Positions 47,030 to 58,100 of a stretch of 64,000 bases of DNA are shown here, one piece after another (the stretch's first letter is position 1; the number at the start of each line of letters is the position of its first letter). Under the pieces are notes generated by a model, which saw only the letters and a program-made list of their open reading frames with translations, was not told the origin of the DNA and made no database searches. The position numbers and the translations under genes are program-made. Source of the stretch: Ancylostoma caninum. Taxonomy: Eukaryota; Nematoda; Chromadorea; Rhabditida; Ancylostomatidae. Location of the stretch: positions 806,001-870,000 of the forward strand of contig JBAJFG010000150.1 in the NCBI GenBank assembly GCA_037903475.1. The letters run 5' to 3'.

Positions 47030-47731
47030 ATGAAATTGACCAGAAAGGCCACTCCTAACAGAAACAGTCGAAGTTTCGCGAATTCTCAAATATTTACTTC
47101 AATGACAATGCTTTATTTTGTAGCCGGTAATAGCCACCACTCAGCCACTTTCACCGAGTACGCCGACAGCAATTCTGAGCTACCGGGCAGACCCTGGCTC
47201 TCACTTTTGCATTACCAGGAAGGTCCTGGTCAATGGTTTGAATGATGGCGTGCATACCGGGCAGGCCACTCACACAACTCGGGCATTGGGCACGCCGGTG
47301 AGCATTGATAACTAGCAGCAATAACATGGGATCTCTAATTCATAACTTTACTTTCGTTCTTCACCTTCCACTGTACTGTCTGGTGTAACACATTCGGCAA
47401 ACTCAAGTGTAACTTTCATGTTGGTTATGTCATAATGTCTTCTTCAGATTACCTTGGGTATTTATTATGTTAGTGATTTCTGCTCTGTAAAGTGAAGGCA
47501 ACTTTAACGATAGTTTCATCACGAATTCAATTCGAAATTGTTGACGTGCTAGACAAACGTCGGGACTCGTGCTTTAGCACGGGTGCGTGAATGTTTTGGT
47601 GGCACCAGGAAAGAATAGTACCTATTTACCTTCATGCATTAGATGTGCAAATAAGAGAGACCACGGGTAACAATAATTGATGTGAATCAAGTAGTCTGTC
47701 ATCATGTCAATCAATCATGTAATCCTTTTTC
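47030..47731. other. no gene seen
   Basis: Between the MITE and the LINE 3' end. No motif recognised. Confidence 0.3.
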
Positions 47732-48447
47732 CTATTCTTCTTTAGCGTTTGACCCATTCATCTCCTGTCCATGTACTGTCCGGATCTTCTGACGCCATTT
47801 CGTTCTATCGTGCACATGGTCTGGATGGGCACCCACGTGTTTCACATCGACATGCAGTGTGTCTAGCCACCATAGCTTCGGCAGCCATTTGGCCGTTTTG
47901 TTGTTAATCCGAGATGCAGACGGGGTCTTTTTTGGCAGCCAGAACCTTGCATAGCGAATGCGGTCCGCACGGAGATGCCAGCAATCCATTGTAACATCAC
48001 ACTGATATCGCGTTCCACTTCCTTGGGGGTTGGCCAACACTCTGCACCATATAATACGACAGATCAAACCACTTCTCGATACACTTTTGATTTGAAGCGA
48101 ACCAAGATCTTGTCGCACAGCACCCCTGTCTTTGCACGCCATCATCGAACGCCATTTCAAAAGCGCTGAATTAACGCGATAGGCGACTTCATGGGCTAGG
48201 TTTCCATCGGCTGAGAGTGTTGAGCCATACTTGAAGTAGTCGGTTCTTGGGAGGTCGATGCCATCAACCTGGATGGTGGCTAGCTCGTTCTTATCAGTCG
48301 TCATATACCCAGTCTTTTTGACGTTGAGCCAGAGACCAAACCGCGCTAAACGCTCGCTCCAAGCACTCGTCTGTCCTTCAGAGTCCTGATTTTGTTCAAG
48401 CGTATCTCGCAGATGTGGGCCCGTCGAATGACCTCCTGCCAACTATT

Positions 48448-48707
48448 CTCAGACAAAAGTCCGATAGACCGGGATGCAACATGGCTGTGAGCGGGCCCTG
48501 GTAGAGCGGGCAGTAGCCTTGTCGCGTCCCGCCAGCACGGTTGTCTCAACCCACTCGCACGGTGGCCTACTCGCAGTTGTCGTGGCCGACTTGCACGGGA
48601 AAATCCCGTGCAAGTCGGCCACGACAACTGCGAGCGGCCGCGACAACCAAGCGAAATGGCTGCGACCCGCTTTACCGGGGCCCGTTCGCACGCCACTTTT
48701 GTGTGAG
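48448..48707. mobile_element. GC-rich foldback MITE inserted in the RTE LINE
   Basis: Ends CTCAGACAAAAGT and CACTTTTGTGTGAG are inverted. Inner arms GAGCGGGCCC.GGTA.AGCGGG are also inverted, and the centre is a perfect 31-bp palindrome (48570-48634). 260 bp, non-coding. Confidence 0.75.
48570..48634. repeat. perfect palindrome, 31-bp arms, AAA loop
   Basis: CTCGCAGTTGTCGTGGCC and on to GGGA is followed by AAA and the exact complement. It is the core of the MITE at 48448-48707. Confidence 0.95.
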
Positions 48708-48840
48708 TTACGGGCGCCCTTACACTTCCTATCCACCTTGGCGAAAGCTGACGAACCTCGCGCATACCTATGGACCTTTTTCTCAACATGCTCATCGCAC
48801 TCCGACTCAGTCGCAACTATGACGCCCTGTAGAACCAATC

Positions 48841-49953
48841 CTAACGTGAACTGAGCTGCGACGTGCTTCCTATCATAACGACTGTATCCTGTCCATCTGG
48901 CTTCCTGCTTCTTTCTAGAACATGCGCACCCGCACGTTGCCTTTTATGTGATCTAACAATCACATACCAACCACAATCATTTTTATTATGATTCAAATAA
49001 AGAAGAAAAAGAAATAACTGTAGCTCCAACGTACCGAGAAGTGGAGCGCAACTTGTCACTCAATATGGAACTGAATATTTACAACCTTTTCTGGGCAGCG
49101 GCTGGTCCTTGTGTACAGTCTGTTAGCTCACAGAGGGCGCCCGATCTGACTTTGTCCGCAACTACGACTTCACCATTTTTCGGCTAACTGATCTATTTTT
49201 TGCACTTTTTTTGGTATTCATATGTGGTTCCTTCCATTCTAATGTTTCCCCACTGTCATCCGCTAAAATATCCTTCCAGACGCATTCTGCAGGCAAAGTC
49301 GTAAATGCAGACAATGTCAGATCAGGCGCCTTCTGTGAGCCAATAGACCACACATACAAACATAAGCTAAACCAATTATACTATTCCTTTGAAAAATGTG
49401 CGGTGTTCCACTCCCCTTTCTTTTGGATGTCATACCCAGCGTAGGGTAAAGAGGCCTCCCTCCTTTTGCTGTCGCTGCGGATTTTTCATTTTGTTGGTGA
49501 GTCGTAGTTGTTAATTTGTTGTAGAGCAACTAACGTTTCATTTCCAGAGGCCGTTCTTAAAAAGGCAATTAAATTCCAGTGAATTGTGAGAATTTTCGTC
49601 AAAGCGCACCTACACTCTACAACTTCTAATAGACCATCTGACCATTTTGACATATTCTGTTCTGCACACATTTACACACAATTATATCTACGATTACAAA
49701 GGATGCATCCATTGCAAGGCTCAAGTGGTTGTAAGTGCATTTTCTTTGGCATTTCTTTTGCATTTGCATACTCTTCACCCATTGTTTTTGTAATTCGAAA
49801 TTTTATTTTATTTTATTTTTAATACACCAGAAAGGTGTGCCTATATGGCGGGTGTGAGTAACAGAATAGTGGCAAGTCCATACGAAAGAAATTAAACTAT
49901 CAAACGGATGTAGATGTTAAGAACAATAAAAACACACAAAGAACTCATTACTA
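48841..49953. other. one possible exon, otherwise empty
   Basis: The minus-strand frame 49162-49359 (TTLPAECVWKDILADDSGE, LEWKEPHMN) has protein-like composition but no settled splice sites. No repeat end seen. Confidence 0.25.
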
Positions 49954-50194
49954 TCATGACTTATAATAACGGGCTTAGCCTGTTTACTGTCTGTCAGTAT
50001 GTAAGTATGTATGTGTGTCAGACCGTTACGAAATTCTACGATTTGTCAGTGATCGTGATTGTGTGATGATTGCAAGATCATATAAAAGGCTACGATCGGG
50101 TGTGGTATGGTGGAGTGGGGTGGAGAGGAGGTCGAGCGGAAGGTTAGATGATGACACCCGTTGAACTGTTGGGCCTATACAATAGTTCAAAAGG

Positions 50195-50440
50195 GTGCGT
50201 CAGCGCCCAAAAGTGGGGGAGCCGGGTCCGCCACTGTGATAAGGGTGCGCCGACGCCTAGAAGTGGGGAAGACGGGTCCACCGCTTTGATAAGGGTGCAC
50301 CGGCTGCCAAAAGCGGGGGAGACAGGTCCACCGCTGTGATAAGGATGCGCTGACGCCCCGAAGTGGGAGAAGGCCTGGAGTCGGGCCCACCGCTGTGATA
50401 AGGGTGCGCCGGCTTCCGGGAGTGGTGGAGTCGGGCGCAC
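50195..50440. repeat. 50/59-bp minisatellite core of H1d
   Basis: About five units (GTGCGCCGACGCC, GGGTCCACCGCT); one has the longer form with GGCCTGGAGTCGGGCCC. Confidence 0.85.
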
Positions 50441-51109
50441 TATTGCTGTAGGAGTGCGCTCACGCCATTTACCGATGAAACATTACAAGACGAGTTCTTC
50501 GTCAAGTGAGATCGGTATCGCATCCCAGTAGTGGTAATATTTAACAATGGCACCCGGCAGTAGATGAGTAATGCGCATATTTGCCCTTTGTTACCATGAA
50601 GATAACGATGAGACGTGATACGCAGATCAGGGATGATGTCGTAGAACGCTGGCAAACCTGGCAAACATGGCAGCTTCTCGACCCCCGCGTGCGTGGGCGG
50701 ACTCGTCGTTTCGGACAGGTCATACCTATCTATATATAAAACAGAAACGCTCACGACATTTTTTCAAAAATCTGGACGCCGCGCATGCGCGCCAAATTCA
50801 AACGATAGTAGTGCATCTGTGTCGTTTCGGAAGGCTATAATCATTCTCTTTCATCTTCCCATTTTAAAACGGTGGCTGTTAACTAGCTATTTTGGTCGAG
50901 AATTCACTGTGCACCAAGACGGGACGTTACCACCCTCTAGAGGGCCACTGGCCTAGAGTAAAGGCAACAGGAGAAAGCAATGTAATGCTACATTCTGAGT
51001 TGCTTTTCTATTGGGGGACTCGATTTGACAATAAGTTATTGTGGATATGAGATGAATTAATGCGAGCGAAGCGAGCATTGGAAGAAGTCTGGAAGTCCGG
51101 CGTCAGCCG

Positions 51110-51693
51110 CACGGAGGGCGCGCGTTTGGGCTCAGCCAAAAAATGGGCGTGGCTGACGGTGGCCCGCGGGTACGCAAGCAGCACGTGGCCACTAAGTGAC
51201 AGCCAGGAGGGCTCACGCAGAGGGGTGAAATTCTTGAACTGTAATTCTTAAAATCCTCCAAAATTTTCCCATAGAAAGGTACTAGCTGTACTGATCGCGG
51301 AGTCGGTGCCCATTTTGTCAAACGACGTCATTTTTATCCAGTTGAAGACCTAATCTTTGTGTTCAGCACGTGAGATCCTCGCCGCACAACTTTTCAGGTT
51401 ATTCTACGAAATCGTATTTGGTCCCGATTCAGAAGCGTATTACCTTCCTTTGATTTATTAAAAATTTTTGAACCCTCTTCTTTCGAATGAACCGTTTAGG
51501 TGACAGTTTTATTATGAATGCTCCGAAGCAGCAATTCATCGTTGTTGCTTAGTAAAAGTAGTCGAAATGCGCGACATTTACATCCTTCTATGTGAGTCGG
51601 TGTAGTTGTCAGCAGAAGCACCGTAACACTCATATATCCACAGGGCATCATTGGCCACATCCCTTTTTTAGCTGACCCCAAACACCCCGCCGC
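51110..51693. mobile_element. TIR element nested in the Helitron 3' hairpin
   Basis: Ends share GTTTGGG.TCAGC.AAAAAA.GGG.GTGGC in inverted orientation. The 6-bp CAGCCG is duplicated at 51104-51109 and 51694-51699. Removing 584 bp restores the intact GTCCGGC...GCCGGAC hairpin of H1. Class not assigned. Confidence 0.7.
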
Positions 51694-51713
51694 CAGCCGG
51701 ACGGCCAGACTGG

Positions 51714-52518
51714 TACAAAATAAAAACGTGTATAAGACCAGTATTGAAACCCGCTTCTTTTTTAATGTATAGCACCTTGTAGAAAGTATGGATGAGACAG
51801 GAACCGTGTCATTGTTTGCTATTGAAATATGGTGACACCATGTCTACAGACTAGATGTGATTCCCGGCGAATCGGGGAAAATATTACCAGGCTGGTGTTT
51901 GTTAATGAACTCGTTGTTGCTACGATGCGGGAACATAGGGAATTATGTGCTGGTAGTATAGGAAAGGCAAAGACCTTAAAGATAATCACACCTAAAACGC
52001 AACTGGACGAGCCATTCTGGGGCGGACGCTGTAGCGCCTTTTTGATCTGGTACGAACCCCAGGCATAATTAGGTGGATGCTCGCCGGCTCTGTGCCCTCC
52101 TATAATTAGGTGCATATGCGCTATGTGGATCTGACATATGACACAAAATTTATAACCTAGCGGTTCTGCGACATGGTCTAACGGAACACTGTCGCACAAG
52201 AAGTTGTAGTCACGAAATTTTCAAGGCTTAGGTGCTAATTGGTGAAGAATTGGGAGACAGAGCTGGCACTTATTTGAGGACTGAGTTTCCAGAGCCGAAA
52301 TGAGAGAGATTAAACTGTCGAGGCCATGGTAAAAAAAACGTGGGCAATGGGCAATTTGCGTAATTCCTACTCAGTTCTCTATTCGATAGGTACCTTTTTC
52401 ACTGATAAAGCTAATCCATAAACTAAATGAAAACCTATCAAATGCCCCAACTAGATTTTACGGCTAAGTAAAAACTTTCGAATATGAATATTAGTGAATA
52501 TGAAAGCTATCAATTTAC
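51714..52518. other. no gene resolved
   Basis: A minus-strand open frame at 51819-52199 has no known motif. No repeat end seen. Confidence 0.25.
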
Positions 52519-52657
52519 CTTCTTTTCTTGCCGCATATCCTTTTTCAATTTTAATACAGCGTTTTTGTCGTAAACCGACTTCCAAAGAAGCCCTAAATGT
52601 TGGATGTCGGCTCAGCATTTGTAATTTCAAACTATAAGCAAGATCAGAGGACATCAT
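52519..52657 (-). CDS. first exon of an unknown gene
   Basis: A minus-strand ATG at 52657 lies 8 nt after an acceptor-like CACTTCAG (52666 side), with an in-frame stop just before it, so this looks like a 5' exon reached by trans-splicing. It encodes SSDLAYSLKLQMLSRHPTFR, EVGLRQKRC and IEKGYAARKEG, then a donor AAG|GTAAAT. Positively charged, non-repetitive, unrecognised. No second exon was found. Confidence 0.4.
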
Positions 52658-52672
52658 TGATCAACCTGAAGT
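52658..52672 (-). promoter_or_regulatory. candidate spliced-leader acceptor
   Basis: ACTTCAG|GTTGATCA directly before the ATG at 52657. Nematode mRNAs often receive a spliced leader a few bases before the start codon. It could instead be an ordinary intron acceptor. Confidence 0.3.
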
Positions 52673-52702
52673 GACCGTTGCAAATTAATCATACCTTTCT
52701 GC

Positions 52703-52985
52703 CAGTGGCGGACGCAGGGGGGGGGGGGGGGGGGCGCGCGCCCCCCCCCCCGAGAATGGGTCGCCAAATTTTCGAAATTACTTTACAATACAAATAAAAA
52801 TCTTATGTTAGTTTATTTTTAATTGTTTATTTTTATTATTATTTTTAATATATTTTTTATTTATTGTTTATTATTATAATTAATATTATTATTAATTTTA
52901 TTTTCCGTCTGGGTCCCCAAAACGGCGGAGACCCCACTTTTCTTCCCACGCCCCCCCTCCCGCCCACTTTCTGCGTCCGCCACTG
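52703..52985. mobile_element. hAT-type MITE with G/C homopolymer hairpin
   Basis: Ends CAGTGGCGGACGCAG / CTGCGTCCGCCACTG with an exact 8-bp duplication CTTTCTGC (52695-52702, 52986-52993). Just inside the left end a run of about 20 G, then GCGCGCG and about 13 C, can fold on itself. CAGTGGCGGA ends followed by a G-run are widespread in animal hAT MITEs. Confidence 0.85.
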
Positions 52986-52993
52986 CTTTCTGC

Positions 52994-53973
52994 CTATTTG
53001 ATGCGCCAGTCCCTTCTGAGGAGGCAGGCCTTAGAAACCCACACATCTCTTTGCACCTCCCTACTTTGCCAGTGGCAATGCTTGAAGCCGCCAGTCTGTT
53101 GTGCTCCACAGAGAATACTAACGCCAGCTGTGACAGTAACGTCGGACTAGCATACTGTAAAATTAATACTCAAAAGTTCTTCTACAAATTGTTTGCTAAG
53201 TTACCAAACAGAAAGTTCATTTCAAATCTGGACAATTACCATTCACCTTTTTTAGACCAATTATTCACTATCTAGAATTTTCGAAAGTTAGTCAAATTCT
53301 AAAAAAAAACTTATTGTTAGCTTGAGGCAGCATACAGTGTTACAATTAAATTTTTAGATATAAAATTAGAACACATAGTTGTGTGGTCGGGCAAGAACTC
53401 GCATGTCTTTCGATTTTTAAGCAATCATAAATTATGCAATACAACTGATCTCTAAGATGTATTATAAGAAAAAAAAAAGTTCCCGAGTTCAAATTTAGCG
53501 ATTCACTAAAATCTCAGTCACTCATCCACAGCAGAAGAATCTGCTGGGCATAAGTGACATTCTGCGTAAGCGAATATATCCATAGGGTGTCTTGTAACGC
53601 CAGCACTGTGTCCGCAAGGAATACTTCACACCTCAGACGGCGTTCCGACTTCCTTTGAACAAACATCTACATACACATCTACATATTTTGCAGAAATTCG
53701 GTTAAATTCCGAAAATTCTATTCAATGAATAGTTGGCAATCGATGAAGTCGTTGTCCAAATAATAGGTGAATAATTGGTGAACGGCAAAATGCCCTCTCG
53801 TAAAATAAATTTTCTGGTGTTCCACAATTTAACAAACAATCTGTAGAACAACTTTTCAACATTAATTTTATAATGTACCAGTCCGACATTGCCATGACAG
53901 CTAACGTTAGCTTAGGTTTTTTTTTGTTAAGTTTCTGCGGTCGTTGCTGGTCCCAAAATTTGGCAATACATTA
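52994..53973. other. no feature recognised
   Basis: AT-rich. No exon or element end seen. Confidence 0.3.
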
Positions 53974-55020
53974 GATTGTCGAGAAAGTTCTCGCGGTTTT
54001 CGAAGCATTACACTTCAATGATTTTTTTTTTCAAAAAAGGAAATACACCTTCATCCTAGGACGCTTTTCCTTGTATGGCGTTGGAGAACGGCAGAAGGAG
54101 TTGGTAATTTTTTTTTTGGAGAAGGGCAGCGCTGTAACTAAGTCGGTTCTCTCCATCCAAAGCCGACTAGCCTTCGGTGAGTCACTCATGCAGTGTGAGG
54201 ACGAGCACCGTCGTGCAGGAATCCGACTATAGCTTGGTTCGGACGCTTCTCTGCGACGATTACCCCCAATTTATCCTGCTGCTGACAGCACTGGTCGGCA
54301 GCGAGGGCAGTGTAGCAGGACCGTAGCTCGTAGAGGATGATGACTTTGCAGCCACACTTAGAACTGACCATAACTTCAGGGAAGTGAAGGGGCACCTTCG
54401 GTAACGGCTTAGTCTGCTCGTTCTTGCCAACCGAATGCAGGCGGAGCTTGATGTTAACATACAGGCACCAATCCTCATCTTCTGTGAAGATGTACTTCAG
54501 CCAGTTCTCTACAAGCCTGTAAGAGGAGAATTCAATAGCCACCTCTCAATGTCGCTGGAGATCGCGCTCGGTCTGATCTTCGCGACTTACTATGATAACT
54601 TTTATACCTTGCCCACCTGACGCAGGTGATCGGCGATAGTGGCGAAGGGAGCATCTCAGACGTGTGCCCATTCACGCGTAGTTCGACGTGGATCTGAATC
54701 TACCAGCTGCCACAGTCAATCACTGTGTACTTCGAATGCGCGTCCTGACAACGTGAAACACTGGGGTTTAGGACGCCAACACAAAGGCAGATCAATCTCC
54801 ATGGATGCGGCTGCTGATTCATCAGACGAAAACTCCGCGAATATGGTGTTTTGAAAACTACATTTTTTTGGAAGAGGTTGTGCAGGGGTTCATGGACAAT
54901 GATACTAATGAACTTGCACATACCAGGCTCCCTTATATAGACACAAGGCAAGTTGCTGCAAGGCAACGTGGGGTTAAAGGAATCACATTCTCGAAAACCG
55001 CAAGAGCTTTCCCGACAACA
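53974..55020 (-). mobile_element. mariner-like element, dead
   Basis: Inverted ends TTGTCG.GAAAG.TCT.GCGGTTTTCGA, each next to TA, are 1047 bp apart. The interior has minus-strand mariner transposase remnants (54186-54545). It lies just downstream of a kinase exon. Confidence 0.75.
54186..54545 (-). pseudogene. mariner transposase remnant
   Basis: Minus-strand frame with EDWCLYVNIK (from the D-E-K-W motif region), KNEQTKPLPKVPLHFPEVMV, IILYELR and, at its end, HDGARPHTA, the conserved block around the second catalytic aspartate. The third catalytic residue region is not open and the N terminus is missing. Confidence 0.75.
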
Positions 55021-55040
55021 TAATATATACGCATATGTAC

Positions 55041-55101
55041 GTGGTAAAATGGATACGTTATCTTTTTCGCGCAAACGAGAGAAATTAGCATAAAATCTTT
55101 C
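55041..55101 (-). CDS. possible extra kinase exon
   Basis: After an ACACTCAG acceptor, a short frame (RFYANFSRLREKDNVSILP) continues in phase from the kinase exon ending at 55137. LREKDNV is reminiscent of the segment after the DLIVARG helix in this family. The implied intron is only 35 nt and the exon lies 20 bp from a mariner element, so it is uncertain. Confidence 0.3.
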
Positions 55102-55136
55102 CTGAGTGTTTTGCGTTGATTAGTATACGAACATAC

Positions 55137-58100
55137 CACACCTCTGGCCACGATGAGATCAAGAAGTAGGTAGAACCACGACTCGCAGTCGTCTTTCGGA
55201 CCCATTTCGACGTTTGTATGGCACGCTATCGAAGCAAAGCGGATGGTGCCCTACAATTATAGGAAACGGTTACCTGCATCACAAGATACCGAATTGCGAA
55301 ATGCTTCCTGCGTTTGCTTCTACTGAAAATCAAAACTCTTCGGGCAAGTACAGTTTCTCTCCGAAAACGTGGAAGAGAGGAAAATCAAAAATCCCATAAT
55401 TTGCACCTGTTCTTGATGTAATTCCGTACATAAATGCCATTTTGGATTAGAGAGTTTCTTCCTTTGTTAGGACCAGGGATTTCAAAAATATGAGTAAAGA
55501 TGTCGACTACGTCATGAAATGTTTACAGAAGATTCCACCCAAATTTTATTCCTCCCTTTGTAAGAATTTCGAATCTCTCTGGCAAAGGGGAGAAGAGGTG
55601 CGCGATAATGCTTCTAACTTCTGCAAAACGGGCACTCCCGATGTTTTTTTTTTTTACATCGGAGATGCAAAATGCTTTCCACAGCGTCCCACGGGCATGA
55701 CTCGCTCCGAAATCCTGCTCTTGTAATTTCGAAGACTGAACGCGTTGCGAGGAAACTCAAAAACATATCCCATTTCACCTTCTTTAGAGATTAAAAAGTT
55801 CCGGCAACAATACAAAGTACCTCTATCGAGGCCCCAAGAATACGGCAACAACACCGACTAGAGAATATTTGGTTGTATTCTCTATGTGTATCTGATATTT
55901 TGAAAGTAGTGTCAAAATAGGATATGATGAGGGATACGCCTGAGAACCGATAGCGAAGTTGCTAGATCGTCATCGAACTAGGAAATCGCGTTGCGGATGT
56001 TTTCATATCTTGCGGTTCTTTTACGATCGCGTTTCATCGCTGTCACTACAAGCAATAATACTTCTCCTCGACTGTAGAAAATGCAGGAGGAGTTACCTTA
56101 GTGATTTGTAAGAAACGAGATTTGGAGTGCTCAGAAAAGGAAAATTCTTCAGAGGCTCCACCCACGGAAGTTTTCCTGTCAGAAATTTTGATCATTTTGG
56201 ATACTTAGCAATGGTCGTAACGAGGTTAGAGTTGTCCCAGCGTTCCGAGTAAGTAAAATGAGTAAAATGAATTTTGTTTACAATCACTCTCCTTCCCTAC
56301 TCAGAAGTTCAGAAACAACTTGGAAACAAGCAATCTGGCAACTTGTCTGAAGGCTTCAGACAACTCACCACATTGCTTGTATCCAAGCTTGTCCCAAGGC
56401 TGTACCCAAGTTACCCTAAGGTTGTATCCAAGCTTGTCCCAAGGCTGTACCCAAGTTACCCTAAGGTTGTATCCAAGCTTGTTCCAAGGCTGTACCCAAG
56501 TTACCCTAAGGTTGTATCCGAAGTTGTCCCAAGGTTGTTTGCCCACCTAATTCCAAAGGTATACATATACACAGCCTCGTTTTAGACCAGCCACTGCATT
56601 TGAGCTTGAGATGGTCAATGCGTGTTTCATATCGGCTGTAATGTTACGTTGCATCTCATTTCATCCAAATAAAATCTCCGCAGTCCATCACGAAAGTTTC
56701 GGCCACTCCGGCTACCATACGCAATTTCTCCGGGTACAGTGATACAGTCCTCATTCTATTCGTTCAGAACACATTTGATTCCACTGATCCTGAGCTTGCA
56801 GGTCTCGTTCAACATTTTTGAGTCAAATAATCATGATCTTGTGCCGAGTTTCCTCTTTGGAAAAGATTGATAATTTGGCACTATTTCACTTGTTCTGCCC
56901 CAAAACCTCAAAATCAAATATTTCTCTGAAACTTCGTCTAGAGGTGGGGGGTTGGCATATTGATCACAAATATCACCCTCATTTTGTGCCATAACCACAC
57001 TTGGGTAGGGTTATGGTAGGGATAGGGTAAGTGCGGCACCTCACAGAATCATCTGGATTTTTGTCTAGGGGGGGGGGGGGTATTTGATATGCTGATCACG
57101 AATATCACGCTAGTGCCGCAACCCCTTTTGGGTAAGGTTACGGTAGGGTTGGGGCAAGTACTGTCCATAGGAAAACCTCAAATTGTATTCAACTTGCAAA
57201 ATCAATCTGATATTCGTAATCAACGCGTCAAATACATAGCTCTCTCTAAATAAAAACTCAGATGATTCCATGTGATACCTTACTTACCCTAATTCTACCG
57301 CAACCCTACCCGAATGAGCACAAAATGAGTATAATATTTGTGATCAGCATATCAGATAACCCTCCTGAACGAAGTTCGAGAGAATTTTGACCTTGAGATT
57401 TTGGGACAGAACAAGTGAAAAAGTGCCGATAATTCCGGATAACGAAGACCCGTTAAAAGCAGCACTCACAGAAATTTTCACCTCTGAAGGGAGTCACTTA
57501 CCGTGAAGCCGGCCGCTGGACAATTACAAGAGTAATTTGAACACACTGATTAGCGTAGGCCTTTAAATCAGACCATTCCCGTGCGGTAGGCGCCCCAGTG
57601 TACAGTACATGTCGAAAAGATAGATGCATTGCGCGTGCGGATTCATAGCAGAATCGCACCGAGAACTACTCGACCTCCCACTTCGAGCATGCTCTTCCCC
57701 GCTCCAGGTTGCGCCGCGATTCTGCAGTCGCGGGGTCCATTTCTCTTTTCAAGAAGGGGTCTACTGGTCCGACCATCATCCCTACAATCACCTGCTATGT
57801 TTTCGAACAACTTGTCACCGTCGTTGTGATTTGTTCAAGTTCCGTTTTCTGTTTTTTTTTCTAAGGCAGGGCTATTGCCATCTTTTTTCTCGTGGTGACT
57901 TAGTTTACGGAAAATCCGAGCATGGAAGTTGCAAGCCATGAAAATTCCATTTTAGCAGACTTAAAAACTTCAAGAATTTTTTGAACTGAAATTTTGCCTG
58001 AAGGTATTACTTAAAATGCTGAAGACAAATCCACTTTGTTGAAAATCTCCATTTCAGTAAAATGAAGGTAGGCTTACGGCAGGGAAATGATAGGCATTGC

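Larger units (their letters stand above)
47732..48840 (-). pseudogene. RTE-type LINE, 3' end of the reverse transcriptase, broken
   Basis: On the minus strand the C-terminal RT signature is clear: SERLARFGLWLNVKKT, ATIQVDGIDLPRTDYFKY, GSTLSADGNLAHEV, RVNSALLKWRS, then after decay LWWLDTLHVDVK and HDRTKWRQK near the stop. This matches the C terminus of RTE elements with a GAG-less endonuclease-RT protein. The region from about CKDRG to RFWL is frame-damaged, and the block from 48448 to 48707 is a MITE insertion. Only a dead 3' fragment remains. Confidence 0.8.
49954..51713 (+). mobile_element. Helitron-like element H1, copy d, with a nested insertion
   Basis: It starts A|TCATGACTTATAATAACGG and ends GGCCAGA-CTGG|T at 51713. 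The 3' hairpin is split by another element (51110-51693). Without that insert the copy is about 1.18 kb. A satellite core is at 50195-50440. Confidence 0.75.

Noticed and set aside
46642..48822. GC-rich Ala/Arg-rich frames on both strands
   Set aside because: They are translations of foldback MITE sequence.
5800..51000. CRISPR array
   Set aside because: The tandem repeats are contiguous or nearly so, without unique spacers, and the genome is eukaryotic.
54700..55074. Long minus frame downstream of the kinase exon
   Set aside because: Most of it lies inside the mariner-like element (53974-55020); only the first codons near 55041-55101 could be kinase.
56274..56585. 15-residue repeat protein (PRLYPSYPKV)
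   Set aside because: Open on both strands because of the 45-bp tandem repeat; no start context or splice support.
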